From Candidatus Poribacteria bacterium (GTDB lineage: Bacteria > Poribacteria > WGA-4E > PCPOR2b): a DNA stretch of 10,395 bases. Of the stretch, positions 1-7,900 are shown one piece after another. The notes beneath the pieces are model-generated. The model did not search any database, was not told the DNA's origin, and saw only the letters and a program-made list of their open reading frames with translations. Made by a program: the position numbers and the translations under genes. The stretch covers positions 1 through 10,395 of the forward strand of contig JAPUIP010000323.1 of assembly GCA_027296925.1 (NCBI GenBank), read 5' to 3'. Each line of letters opens with the position of its first letter. Position 1 is the first letter of the stretch.

Positions 1-660
1 TTCCTCGACGAGATTGGAGAGATGCCGCTCCAATTGCAGCCCAAACTGCTGCGCGTCCTCGACGATGGGAGTTTCATTCCGATGGGTGAGTCTCGTGAGA
101 AGCGTGTCGATGTCCGCATCCTTGCCGCAACGAATGTCGACCTCCAAGCGAAGATTGCCGCAGGGGAATTTCGCGAAGACCTCTACTTTCGTTTTGCTGC
201 CTTCACTGTTACCGTCCCGCCGATACAGGCTCGCCCGGCGGATATTCCACTGCTTGCCAACCACTTTCTCCAGATGTTCGCGACGGAAATGGGGCTCGAA
301 ACGCCCACGTTGGGCGATGAGGCACTTTCAGCTTTGGAAGCTTACCACTTCCCCGGTAACGTCCGCGAATTGAAAAATATCATTGAGCGGGCACTGATTG
401 AAAGTGGGGGCGGCGAGATCCAAGCGCAACATTTACATTTCTTTCATCTGGCCTCGGCGGCTCCCACCCAAAGGTTACCCACCGACTCATCCGGAGAAGA
501 CGACGCTTCGTCTCTACCTCTCAACCTCAAGCAGGCTGAAGCCATGTTGATTCAACGGGCTTTGGAGCAAACCGACGGACGTATGACTGAAGCCGCTAAG
601 CGATTGGGCATCGGCCGGAAAACACTTTATCGCAAACTACGCAACGGGCGGGACTCATAG
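1..660 (+). CDS. sigma-54-dependent transcriptional activator, NtrC-type, 5'-truncated by window edge
   Basis: This is the C-terminal 219 residues of a bacterial enhancer-binding protein that uses ATP hydrolysis to remodel sigma-54 RNA polymerase. The frame is open from the first base, which falls on the Walker B motif (FLDEIGEM, residues 1-8), so the upstream sensor or receiver domain and Walker A lie outside the window. Visible in order are: RILAATN (sensor I region, about 39-45), GEFREDLYFR (arginine-finger region, 55-64), the PGNVREL sensor II motif (118-124), a polar linker (about 150-172) and a Fis-type helix-turn-helix (about 175-217, with AAKRLGIGRKTLYRKL). The frame ends in TAG. All parts are intact, so an active DNA-binding activator is expected. 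The target promoters and the input signal cannot be told from this part. Many such proteins are response regulators paired with a histidine kinase gene, but that gene would be outside the window. The family call is firm; the subfamily is open. Confidence 0.95.
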   Translation, partial: FLDEIGEMPLQLQPKLLRVLDDGSFIPMGESREKRVDVRILAATNVDLQAKIAAGEFREDLYFRFAAFTVTVPPIQARPADIPLLANHFLQMFATEMGLETPTLGDEALSALEAYHFPGNVRELKNIIERALIESGGGEIQAQHLHFFHLASAAPTQRLPTDSSGEDDASSLPLNLKQAEAMLIQRALEQTDGRMTEAAKRLGIGRKTLYRKLRNGRDS

Positions 661-738
661 TATTTCAGAATGACAGGTCGTGGGCGTTCGGCTAAACCGC
701 CAAGAATTCAATGACCCGACAAAAGCTCAAAAGGAGGC

Positions 739-767
739 TTGACAGATCGCGGTGGGTATGATACAAT
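739..767 (+). promoter_or_regulatory. sigma-70-type promoter with extended -10, upstream of tRNA-Pro
   Basis: A perfect -35 hexamer TTGACA (739-744) is followed by a 17-nt spacer and a -10 hexamer TACAAT (762-767). A TG dinucleotide one base before the -10 (759-760) makes it an extended -10. Predicted transcription start is near 774, giving a leader of about 27 nt before the tRNA. The strength of the match suits a stable-RNA gene. A second TATAAT (794-799) lies directly in front of the tRNA but has no matching -35 element. Confidence 0.75.
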
Positions 768-800
768 CGAAGCCATGTTGAATTGATAAACGCTATAATT

Positions 801-879
<79 letters not shown>

Positions 880-885
880 TTTTTT

Positions 886-943
886 ATGGGACAATGGAAC
901 GGTGGAATGATAGCATAATGGGTTCATCGCTCTATTGTCCCAT
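886..943. repeat. inverted repeat between tRNA-Pro and recO
   Basis: Two perfect 10-base arms, ATGGGACAAT (886-895) and ATTGTCCCAT (934-943), flank a 38-nt spacer. In RNA they would form a stem followed by TTTT (943-946), so it might act as a loose terminator for tRNA transcription. The long loop and short T run make it a poor intrinsic terminator. It could instead be an operator-like site or a degenerate palindromic element. The spacer holds no gene. Confidence 0.5.
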
Positions 944-961
944 TTTACTGTGAGCGCGCAA

Positions 962-1714
962 ATGCCAGTTCAGAAAACGCAGGCGATTGTCATTCGATCT
1001 TTTCCGCTCGGTGAGTTTGACAAGATTATCACGTTTTATACCGCTGACTTTGGCAAGATCCGAGCCGTTGCACGTCGCGTCAGGCGCCCAAAGAGCCGTT
1101 TCGGGGGCAGCCTTGAACTCCTCAATCACGGTGCGCTTGTGTTCTTTGAACGTCCGAACAAAGACCTGCACACGATCAACGACTTTGATCTGATTGACGC
1201 CTTTGACGGGATTAAAGCCGATTTTGAACGGACGGCTTATGGCTGCTATTTGGCGGAGTTGGTCGATGCAATTGAGCCGGGGCATGCGGTGGATAGAAGT
1301 GTATTTCGCCTGCTGCGACGTGCATTTGGCATGTTGACTCAGATTGATGATATCGCTTTGTTATCCCGTGCGTTTGAATTACAACTTCTTGGCCTGACCG
1401 GTTATGCGCCCCAGCTTTCGCATTGTTCGGTTTGTACGAACGTTTTCCGAGAATCAACTGTGAATTTTAGTTTCCGTTTTGGTGGCGTGCTGTGCACCAA
1501 CTGTGTTGATAGAGACGCAAGGGCAATCTCAATCGCGCGCGGCAGTTGTGAGTTGATGAAACAACTGCAAAAGTCTGACCTATCCTATCTGCCACGCTTT
1601 CGCGCATCAGAACTCAACCACCGTGAAATCAAGTTTGCTCTCTCAAACTTCATCTTCTATCATACTGAACGCGCGCTCAAAAGCCTGGAATTCATTGAAA
1701 ATATCAAGCTGTGA
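962..1714 (+). CDS. recO: DNA repair protein RecO
   Basis: RecO works in the RecFOR pathway: it binds single-stranded DNA and helps RecR load RecA on SSB-coated gaps during recombinational repair. The 250-residue product has the family layout. There is an N-terminal OB-fold (about 1-80, with TQAIVIRSFPLGEFDK and the RRPKSRFGG loop at 41-49), then a helical part. It contains a four-cysteine zinc site: C155-x2-C158 and C178-x2-C181. Length is normal for the family. ATG at 962 is chosen as the start because it puts the OB-fold strand at the usual distance from the N-terminus; GTGAG at 950-954 is a modest ribosome binding site. The frame is open back to a TTG at 935, but that lies in the inverted repeat and adds nine non-conserved residues. 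glyQS follows after 36 nt on the same strand, so the two are probably co-transcribed. Confidence 0.93.
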   Translation: MPVQKTQAIVIRSFPLGEFDKIITFYTADFGKIRAVARRVRRPKSRFGGSLELLNHGALVFFERPNKDLHTINDFDLIDAFDGIKADFERTAYGCYLAELVDAIEPGHAVDRSVFRLLRRAFGMLTQIDDIALLSRAFELQLLGLTGYAPQLSHCSVCTNVFRESTVNFSFRFGGVLCTNCVDRDARAISIARGSCELMKQLQKSDLSYLPRFRASELNHREIKFALSNFIFYHTERALKSLEFIENIKL

Positions 1715-1750
1715 ACGCTCGCATTCACAGGTGATGGTGGCATCGTAACT

Positions 1751-4700
1751 ATGACTTTTCAAGAAATTATCCTCGCATTAGAGAGATTTTGGGCCGACTA
1801 CGGCTGTACGATTCAGCAACCGTATGACATTGAGATCGGAGCAGGGACATTCAATCCCGCGACTTTTTTGCGTTGCCTTGGGCCGGAGCCGTGGCAGGCC
1901 GCCTATGTTGAGCCATCCCGACGCCCCGCCGACGCGCGATACGGAGAGAATCCGTTTCGGCTTGGCGCCTACTATCAATATCAGGTCATCCTCAAGCCAG
2001 CGCCAACAGATGTTCTGCCGCTCTACCTGGAGAGCTTGCGCCACCTCGGCGTCGATCCGCGTAAAAATGATCTCCGTTTCGTTGAGGACGATTGGGAAGC
2101 CCCAACGCTGGGAGGTTCGGGGGTCGGCTGGGAAGTCTGGTGGAATGGCGCAGAAATTACGCAATTCACCTACTTCCAGCAGATGGGGAGCATCGACCTC
2201 GATCCGATCTGCGCTGAATTGACTTACGGTTTGGAACGCATTGCAATGTATCTGCAAGATGTCGACAGCTTTTTTGAAGTCCGGTGGAATGATCAGATCC
2301 TCTACGGCGACGTGCATCACCAGAGTGAAGTCGAGTATTCGAAGTACCATTTTGAACACGCGGATGTTGAGATGTTGTTTAGCCTCTTCACATCTTACGA
2401 AAAAGAGGCGTTCGCCTGCTTGGAGCGCAGTTTAGTATTGCCGGCCGCCGATTACGTCCTGAAGTGTTCCCACGCTTTCAATGTGCTGGACGCTCGCGGT
2501 GTCATCAGTGTTACCGAGCGTGTGAGTTACATTGAGCGTGTGCGACGACTGGCGCAACGTACTGCACGGGGCTATGTCGCACAGCGCGAAGCGTTGGGAT
2601 ACCCATTATTGAATCGGTGGCAGGCGAAGACGGAGACAAACCCACAGAGCCGAGGCAAGGAAGAGGGGCAATCGACAACCGAGGAATCCGCGGATCTGCT
2701 GTTAGAGATTGGTACGGAGGAGATTCCCGCCGACTACATTCCCCCTGCGTTGACGCAACTTCGGGAGATTGCTGCCAAATCGCTGACGGACCGCCGGCTT
2801 GCGTTTGAAGACGTGCGGACGCTCGGCACCCCGCGTCGTTTAACGCTATGGATTAAAAACCTGGCGACGGTGCAATCGGATCAGGTGGCAGAGGTTGTAG
2901 GGCCACCCAAGCGCATTGCCTATGACGCGGAAGGCAGTCCTACGAAAGCGGCGCTCGGTTTTGCGAGAACCCAAGGCGTTCGCGTGGAGGATCTGAAGAT
3001 TGTCCAAACGCAGCGCGGAGAGTACGTTGCTGCCGCTAAACTTGAACAGGGTCAACCGACAGTTGACCTACTGAAAGCGCTCTTTCCCTCCTGGATACAG
3101 TCGCTGAATTTCCCCAAAACAATGCGTTGGGATAATCTGAGGTTTGCACGTCCCATACGATGGCTGGTCGCTCTGTTTGGGGATGGGGTCGTTGATTTCC
3201 AACTCGACACCTTGCGGTCGGGCAGGCAGACTTATGGACATCGTTCGTTGAACCTTGACCCCATTGAACTGACCGATGCCTCGCTCGAAGGCTATATCGA
3301 GCGTTTGCGTCAGGTGAACGTGATTGTCGATCAGGAAGAGCGACGAGGGACCATCGAACGCCAGGTTACGGAGAAATTACAAGCCGAAGGCTTCTCGGCG
3401 CGGATCGATCCAGAATTGCTAGACACCGTCAACTTTCTGGTCGAGAACCCGCAGGCGATTGTTGGGAGTTTCAGCGAATCCCACCTCGTTCTCCCCACTG
3501 AAGTTCTCATCACGCCGATGACGAAGAATCAGCGTTACTTCCCGATGTGGAAAGCGGATGGGAAACTAGCGGCCAAGTTCGTCGCTATCTCCAACGGGAC
3601 TGATGGCAACTTCGACGGTGTACGTCACGGTAACGAGCGGGTGCTTCACGCGCGGTTCAACGATGCGGAGTTTTTCTACAGCGAGGATCAGCAAACGTTG
3701 CTCGCGGACAAGGTCGATCGATTGCACAACGTTATCTTTCAGGTAAAGCTCGGTTCGCTCCACGATAAGGTTACCCGCTTGAAGGCACTGGGCGCGTTCA
3801 TCGCGGATGGAATCGGCGTCGCTGAAGAAGCCAAGAATCATGCGATTCGGGCGGCATGGCTTTGTAAGGCGGATCTGACGACGCAGATGGTCATTGAGTT
3901 TCCTTCGCTACAAGGGGTCATCGGGAAACAGTACGCTGAAAACTCTGGTGAACCTCACGAAGTTGCCCTTGCCATCGCGGAGCACTACCAGCCCATCGCG
4001 GCGGATGCTTCGCTCCCAAAGACTGACGCCGGGGCAATTGTGGCGATTGCAGACAAGATCGATACAATCGTTGGATACTTCGGTATCGGAGAACGCCCGA
4101 CCGGCTCACAAGATGCGTATTCGCTTCGGCGACAGGCAATCGGGACGATACGCATTCTGCATGAGCGTAATTGCCATCTCTCGCTGACCGCTGTCGTTGA
4201 AAAAGCGATCGAATTATATCGCGTGGATTTGGCGGAAGATACGCAGACTGCCGTCCTCGAATTCATTAAAGGCCGAATGGAAGTGCTACTGGCAACACGC
4301 GACCATACGCCGGATTTGATCGATGCTGTGCTGGCAACCGGCGAGGTTGATGTTATCGATATTCTAAATCGAGCGGACGTGCTGGCGGATTTCCGCACTC
4401 AACCCGACTTTGAGCGGGTGTATCCTGCACTGAATCGTATTTTGAGAATTCTGCCCGATTCGCTGCCAACGGAAATTCATGCCCATCTCCTTCAAGATGA
4501 TGGGGAAAAGCGGCTATCGGAATTGGTTGACGAAGCCGACGCAACGTTGATCCGATGTATTCAGGAACGCGATTACGCGCGTCTGTTAGCCGGGCTTGCT
4601 GAGCTTCAACCTGCTATCGATCGCTTCTTCGATGAAGTGCTGGTTATGGCTGAAGACGTCGCCCTCCGGTCTAATCGACTCGCGCTATTGGGGGCGATTG

Positions 4701-4753
4701 CTCAAAAGGTTTACGCGCTTGCCGATTTGACGAAGTTAGTGATTGCGGGATAG
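1751..4753 (+). CDS. glyQS: glycyl-tRNA synthetase, fused alpha and beta subunits (GlyQS)
   Basis: The protein joins glycine to tRNA-Gly using ATP. It is the bacterial heterotetrameric type of synthetase, encoded here as one 1000-residue chain instead of separate GlyQ and GlyS. Residues 1 to about 288 are the alpha subunit, the class II catalytic core, with FQEIILALERFW at the start, RYGENPFRLGAYYQYQ (63-78), FVEDDWEAPTLG (110-121) and GLERIAMYLQ (160-169). A hydrophilic linker (about 291-315, rich in E, T, S, K) leads to the beta subunit, which opens with LLLEIGTEEIP (316-326). The beta part shows LGSLHDK (HD-like domain, H671-D672), the ADKIDT/GIGERPTGSQDAYSLRRQA block (about 767-795) and a C-terminal helical anticodon-binding (DALR-type) region (about 880-1000). 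Both halves have normal length and no visible lesion. Fused GlyQS is known from Chlamydia and plastid/mitochondrial enzymes. The ATG at 1751 has only a weak GGTGG (1736-1740) ahead of it. Confidence 0.97.
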   Translation: MTFQEIILALERFWADYGCTIQQPYDIEIGAGTFNPATFLRCLGPEPWQAAYVEPSRRPADARYGENPFRLGAYYQYQVILKPAPTDVLPLYLESLRHLGVDPRKNDLRFVEDDWEAPTLGGSGVGWEVWWNGAEITQFTYFQQMGSIDLDPICAELTYGLERIAMYLQDVDSFFEVRWNDQILYGDVHHQSEVEYSKYHFEHADVEMLFSLFTSYEKEAFACLERSLVLPAADYVLKCSHAFNVLDARGVISVTERVSYIERVRRLAQRTARGYVAQREALGYPLLNRWQAKTETNPQSRGKEEGQSTTEESADLLLEIGTEEIPADYIPPALTQLREIAAKSLTDRRLAFEDVRTLGTPRRLTLWIKNLATVQSDQVAEVVGPPKRIAYDAEGSPTKAALGFARTQGVRVEDLKIVQTQRGEYVAAAKLEQGQPTVDLLKALFPSWIQSLNFPKTMRWDNLRFARPIRWLVALFGDGVVDFQLDTLRSGRQTYGHRSLNLDPIELTDASLEGYIERLRQVNVIVDQEERRGTIERQVTEKLQAEGFSARIDPELLDTVNFLVENPQAIVGSFSESHLVLPTEVLITPMTKNQRYFPMWKADGKLAAKFVAISNGTDGNFDGVRHGNERVLHARFNDAEFFYSEDQQTLLADKVDRLHNVIFQVKLGSLHDKVTRLKALGAFIADGIGVAEEAKNHAIRAAWLCKADLTTQMVIEFPSLQGVIGKQYAENSGEPHEVALAIAEHYQPIAADASLPKTDAGAIVAIADKIDTIVGYFGIGERPTGSQDAYSLRRQAIGTIRILHERNCHLSLTAVVEKAIELYRVDLAEDTQTAVLEFIKGRMEVLLATRDHTPDLIDAVLATGEVDVIDILNRADVLADFRTQPDFERVYPALNRILRILPDSLPTEIHAHLLQDDGEKRLSELVDEADATLIRCIQERDYARLLAGLAELQPAIDRFFDEVLVMAEDVALRSNRLALLGAIAQKVYALADLTKLVIAG

Positions 4754-4820
4754 TCCACGGCTGAGCACATCAGCCAATTCCAAATTTAGGGCTGGCAACC
4801 GAATCACTCCTACATTTTCG

Positions 4821-4894
4821 GTCACTCTGAGCGAAGCGAAGAGTCTCTTCACGCAAAGACTGAGACTCTTCGTCGCTACACGCCTCGGAATGAC
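4821..4894. repeat. imperfect palindromic intergenic repeat with GTCA...TGAC ends
   Basis: In the 182-nt gap between glyQS and the HEAT gene lies a 74-nt imperfect palindrome. An 11-bp perfect stem (CGAAGAGTCTC at 4837-4847 with GAGACTCTTCG at 4862-4872) encloses a 14-nt loop. The outer ends GTCACTCTGAG (4821-4831) and CTCGGAATGAC (4884-4894) are complementary at 8 of 11 positions. The left arm holds a short tandem GCGAA GCGAA. As I recall, elements of this style (GTCA-TTCC-GAG...) are scattered through intergenic space of many environmental bacteria and give rise to spurious short proteins. A non-autonomous palindromic mobile element is the most likely identity. There is no T tract, so it is not a typical intrinsic terminator, though the hairpin may protect the 3' end of the glyQS transcript. 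Confidence 0.75.
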
Positions 4895-4935
4895 AAGTTG
4901 ACGTCCCCTCCAAAACATAGAAAGGATGCCATGAA

Positions 4936-7900
4936 ATGGAACGAAAAATTCTATTGTCTATCAGTTTGGTGTTGATTATCGGTTTACTCACCGGATGCGC
5001 TGAGAAGGAAGATAAGAATATCCTTGAAGCGCGAGATGCAATTGCGAGTGCAAATTACACGGCGGCTCAGAGTGCTGTACAAACCGCGCTTGCCAATAAA
5101 CCAAATCTCCCGGAAGCACAATCGCTGCAGCAGGTACTTCAGTTGCGTACCGCTTCAGGGTGGAAAACCGAAGCGACTCACTGGCAGGCGGCGATACAAA
5201 AGGTTCAGGACTATTTACAGCCCCTGAATGAGGCGATTAAAACACTTGAGGCTCAGGAAGATCCAGATTCGGATGATCTCGATCGGTTGGAGCGGCTGAT
5301 CCGATCCAGGAATTCGATTACCGGCTTTCTTGCGACTTCACTCGCCGAAGCTGCTGACAAGAACGCCACACTCGTTTCCGACGTAGTCAACCAGACAGGT
5401 TCGGCTGCCATCACGTTACTTCTGGAGGCGGAAAAGTGCTTCAATCCAACGGGCCGCCAAGCGGCAGCGGCGCTCATCCAGAGCCTCGGCAATACCTCGT
5501 CGGTTTCCAATTTGCTGATTGAGGCAACTCAGCACCCGGATGCCGCCATCAGAAGGCAAGCGGTTCAACACTTGGGGAATTTGGAAGACCCCCATCTGAT
5601 CCCTGTATTTGAATCCATCCTCAAGAATAAGGACGAATCCCCAGATATACTTTACAACGTGATCACTGCCTTGGAGCGGCTCAAATACGAGCCAATCATC
5701 CCGGCGCTGAAACTGGCAACGCAGACGAACGCCGCTCAAGCTCGGCGGCACGCTGCAAAATTGATTGGGCAACTAAAAGCCAAGGAGGCCATCGCAGACC
5801 TCATCTCGTTGCTCGCCGATTCGGACAGTTATGTCAAAAAGAACGCAATCAATGCGCTGGTTCAGATTGGTGAACCCGCAATCAATCCCTTAATTGAAGT
5901 TCTCGATTCCGGCGCCCGGAACATCCTCCCAGATGAAAATTTAGAACTGATGGTGGTGCATCAGTACATTGCAAATGCCTATATTGATGCCACGCGACTG
6001 AAAAATCACCGAATCAACACACAAGCCGCGGCGGCTCAGGCGCTCGGTGGATTAAAAGCGACGGAGGCAATTAGCTGGCTGCTTAATCTCCTTGAGGATC
6101 ACGATTTACGCGACAAGGCAGTGGCCGCCTTGATCGCAATGAAGGGGGTTGCTGTCCCAGATCTGATTCGCGCGCTGAAAGATCCGAGAGACGATATCAG
6201 AATTCAGTCCGCCGTGGTGCTGAACGGTATTGGCGATCTGCGAGCGGTGGAAGCCTTGAGCGAGACATTGGTGAATGATTCAAGGAAGGAAGTCAAAGCC
6301 ACTGCGGCGAAGGCCCTAAGTACCATGAAGGGGCCCGGCAAAGATGACATTGCTCTGAATTCACTCACGCAAGCACTGGATCTGGATGATACCACCGCAG
6401 CGAATGCTGCGACCGCACTGGGCGAAATCCAAATAGGTACCGATCGAGCCATTGGGAAACTCATCGCGCTGGCGATGGACAAACGGGGGCGTGAAACCGT
6501 GCGGAGTGCTGCATTATCCGCCTTGGCGAAGCTCAAACCCACACAAGCGGTGCAGCCAATGCTGCTATTGATGTTAAGTGACGAAACCAGTCCAGCGCTT
6601 CGTAAAGGCGCAGCAACCGTTTTGGGCGAGGTGAAGGCAAAAGAATCCGTCCCCGTGCTTCTGTGGGTTTTAGGGACGCGCTATGAAGACATTAAGGACT
6701 TCCAGCGGTACATGAAACGGGGGTATAAAACCCTTGGGGGATTAAAGGATGCAATGAACTCCCTGGGCATCGAATGGACCCCCGAATATTCTCAACCCGT
6801 GTACCGAACATGGGGTGAATTGAAGCCGATTCCGAGCCTGGTCCGGAGTGAAGTCGCGCTTGCACTCGGCAAAATCAAAGGTGACGAAGTTGTCAAGCCG
6901 TTGCTCGATGCGCTCAAGGATGACGAACGCGCTGCCGTGCGTAAAAGTGCTGCGTTCGCGCTCGGAGAAATTAAAGGGGAGGCCGTGGTCGATCCGTTGA
7001 TACAGGCGCTCAAAAAGGATAAGCAAGGGATTGTACGCCAGGAAGCGGCAGTGGCTTTAGGCAAAGTCGCGGGCGAGAAAGTGGTCGCCCCTTTGCTGAC
7101 CGCACTGAAGAAGGACAAGTTTGAGGCAACCCGTAAAAAAGCAGCCATTGCGTTGCGCGAACTGAAGCAGGAGCTTGCCGACCACGGGTTGGTTGATGTG
7201 CTGAAAAAGGGCCTGGGCACATTCGAAGAGAGGCAGGAGGTTGAATCCGTTCAGACCGAAGTCATGCTGTCCTTGAACGTACAGGGTAATACGATCACCG
7301 CGAAATTCATACGAGACGCACTGAGATCCACAGATGACGAGTGGGCTCGTTGGGCCCTTGTAAAAACCTTAGCAAGCCTCGATGAACACAAAGATAAATC
7401 ATTCCAGGATGTTTTCGTTGCGGAGTTAGAACGACCAAGTTATGTTGTTCGCAAGGCAGCAGTATCTGGGCTAGGCGCGTATAAAGATCGACAGTCATTT
7501 GATGCACTGGTTCAGGTGCTTCAGAATCTAAACGAGTACAAGTCTATTCGTGCAGCGGCTGCGGCAGCTTTGGGGGTCTTGCTTGACGAACGCGCCGCCG
7601 ATCCGCTCCTTGCCGCGCTAGATGACGACAAAGCAGAAGTCCGGTTGCACGCAGCGACTGCATTAGGCGCCATCAAAAGTGCCAAAGCCGTGGATAAGCT
7701 CATCGAACTGCTCCAGAATCCGCTGGAGGATGTGTTAGTGCGAGCAGCTTGTGTGACGGCGCTGGGCTCGATTGGTGGTGAGCAAGCGGAAGCCGTCCTC
7801 CTGAAGACGTTGCGAACGGAGACCGGAGATATTTACAAGAACGCAATTACCGCGCTGGGCACGTTGAAAAGCACGAAAGCTGTTCCAGAACTCATTGCAA

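Noticed and set aside
663..674. TCAGAATGACA just after the activator gene as an end of the palindromic repeat family
   Set aside because: It resembles the repeat end at 4884-4895, but only over about a dozen bases with no matching arm nearby; chance similarity cannot be excluded.
794..799. TATAAT directly before tRNA-Pro as a second promoter
   Set aside because: No -35 element lies 16-18 nt upstream, and a start 6-8 nt downstream would fall inside the tRNA.
935..961. Upstream TTG start for recO
   Set aside because: The ATG at 962 gives the usual RecO N-terminus; the extension is inside the inverted repeat and has no better ribosome binding site.
1778..2359. Minus-strand open frame of 193 codons opposite glyQS
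   Set aside because: It is antisense to strongly conserved alpha-subunit sequence and resembles no known protein family.
4898..4903. TTGACG as a -35 element for the lipoprotein gene
   Set aside because: There is no acceptable -10 hexamer 16-18 nt downstream; that position is occupied by the ribosome binding site.
4736..4991. Short minus-strand frames of 60 and 73 codons across the palindromic repeat
   Set aside because: Their sequence (a run rich in S, E, R and L) is the typical spurious translation of such repeats and does not look like a real protein.
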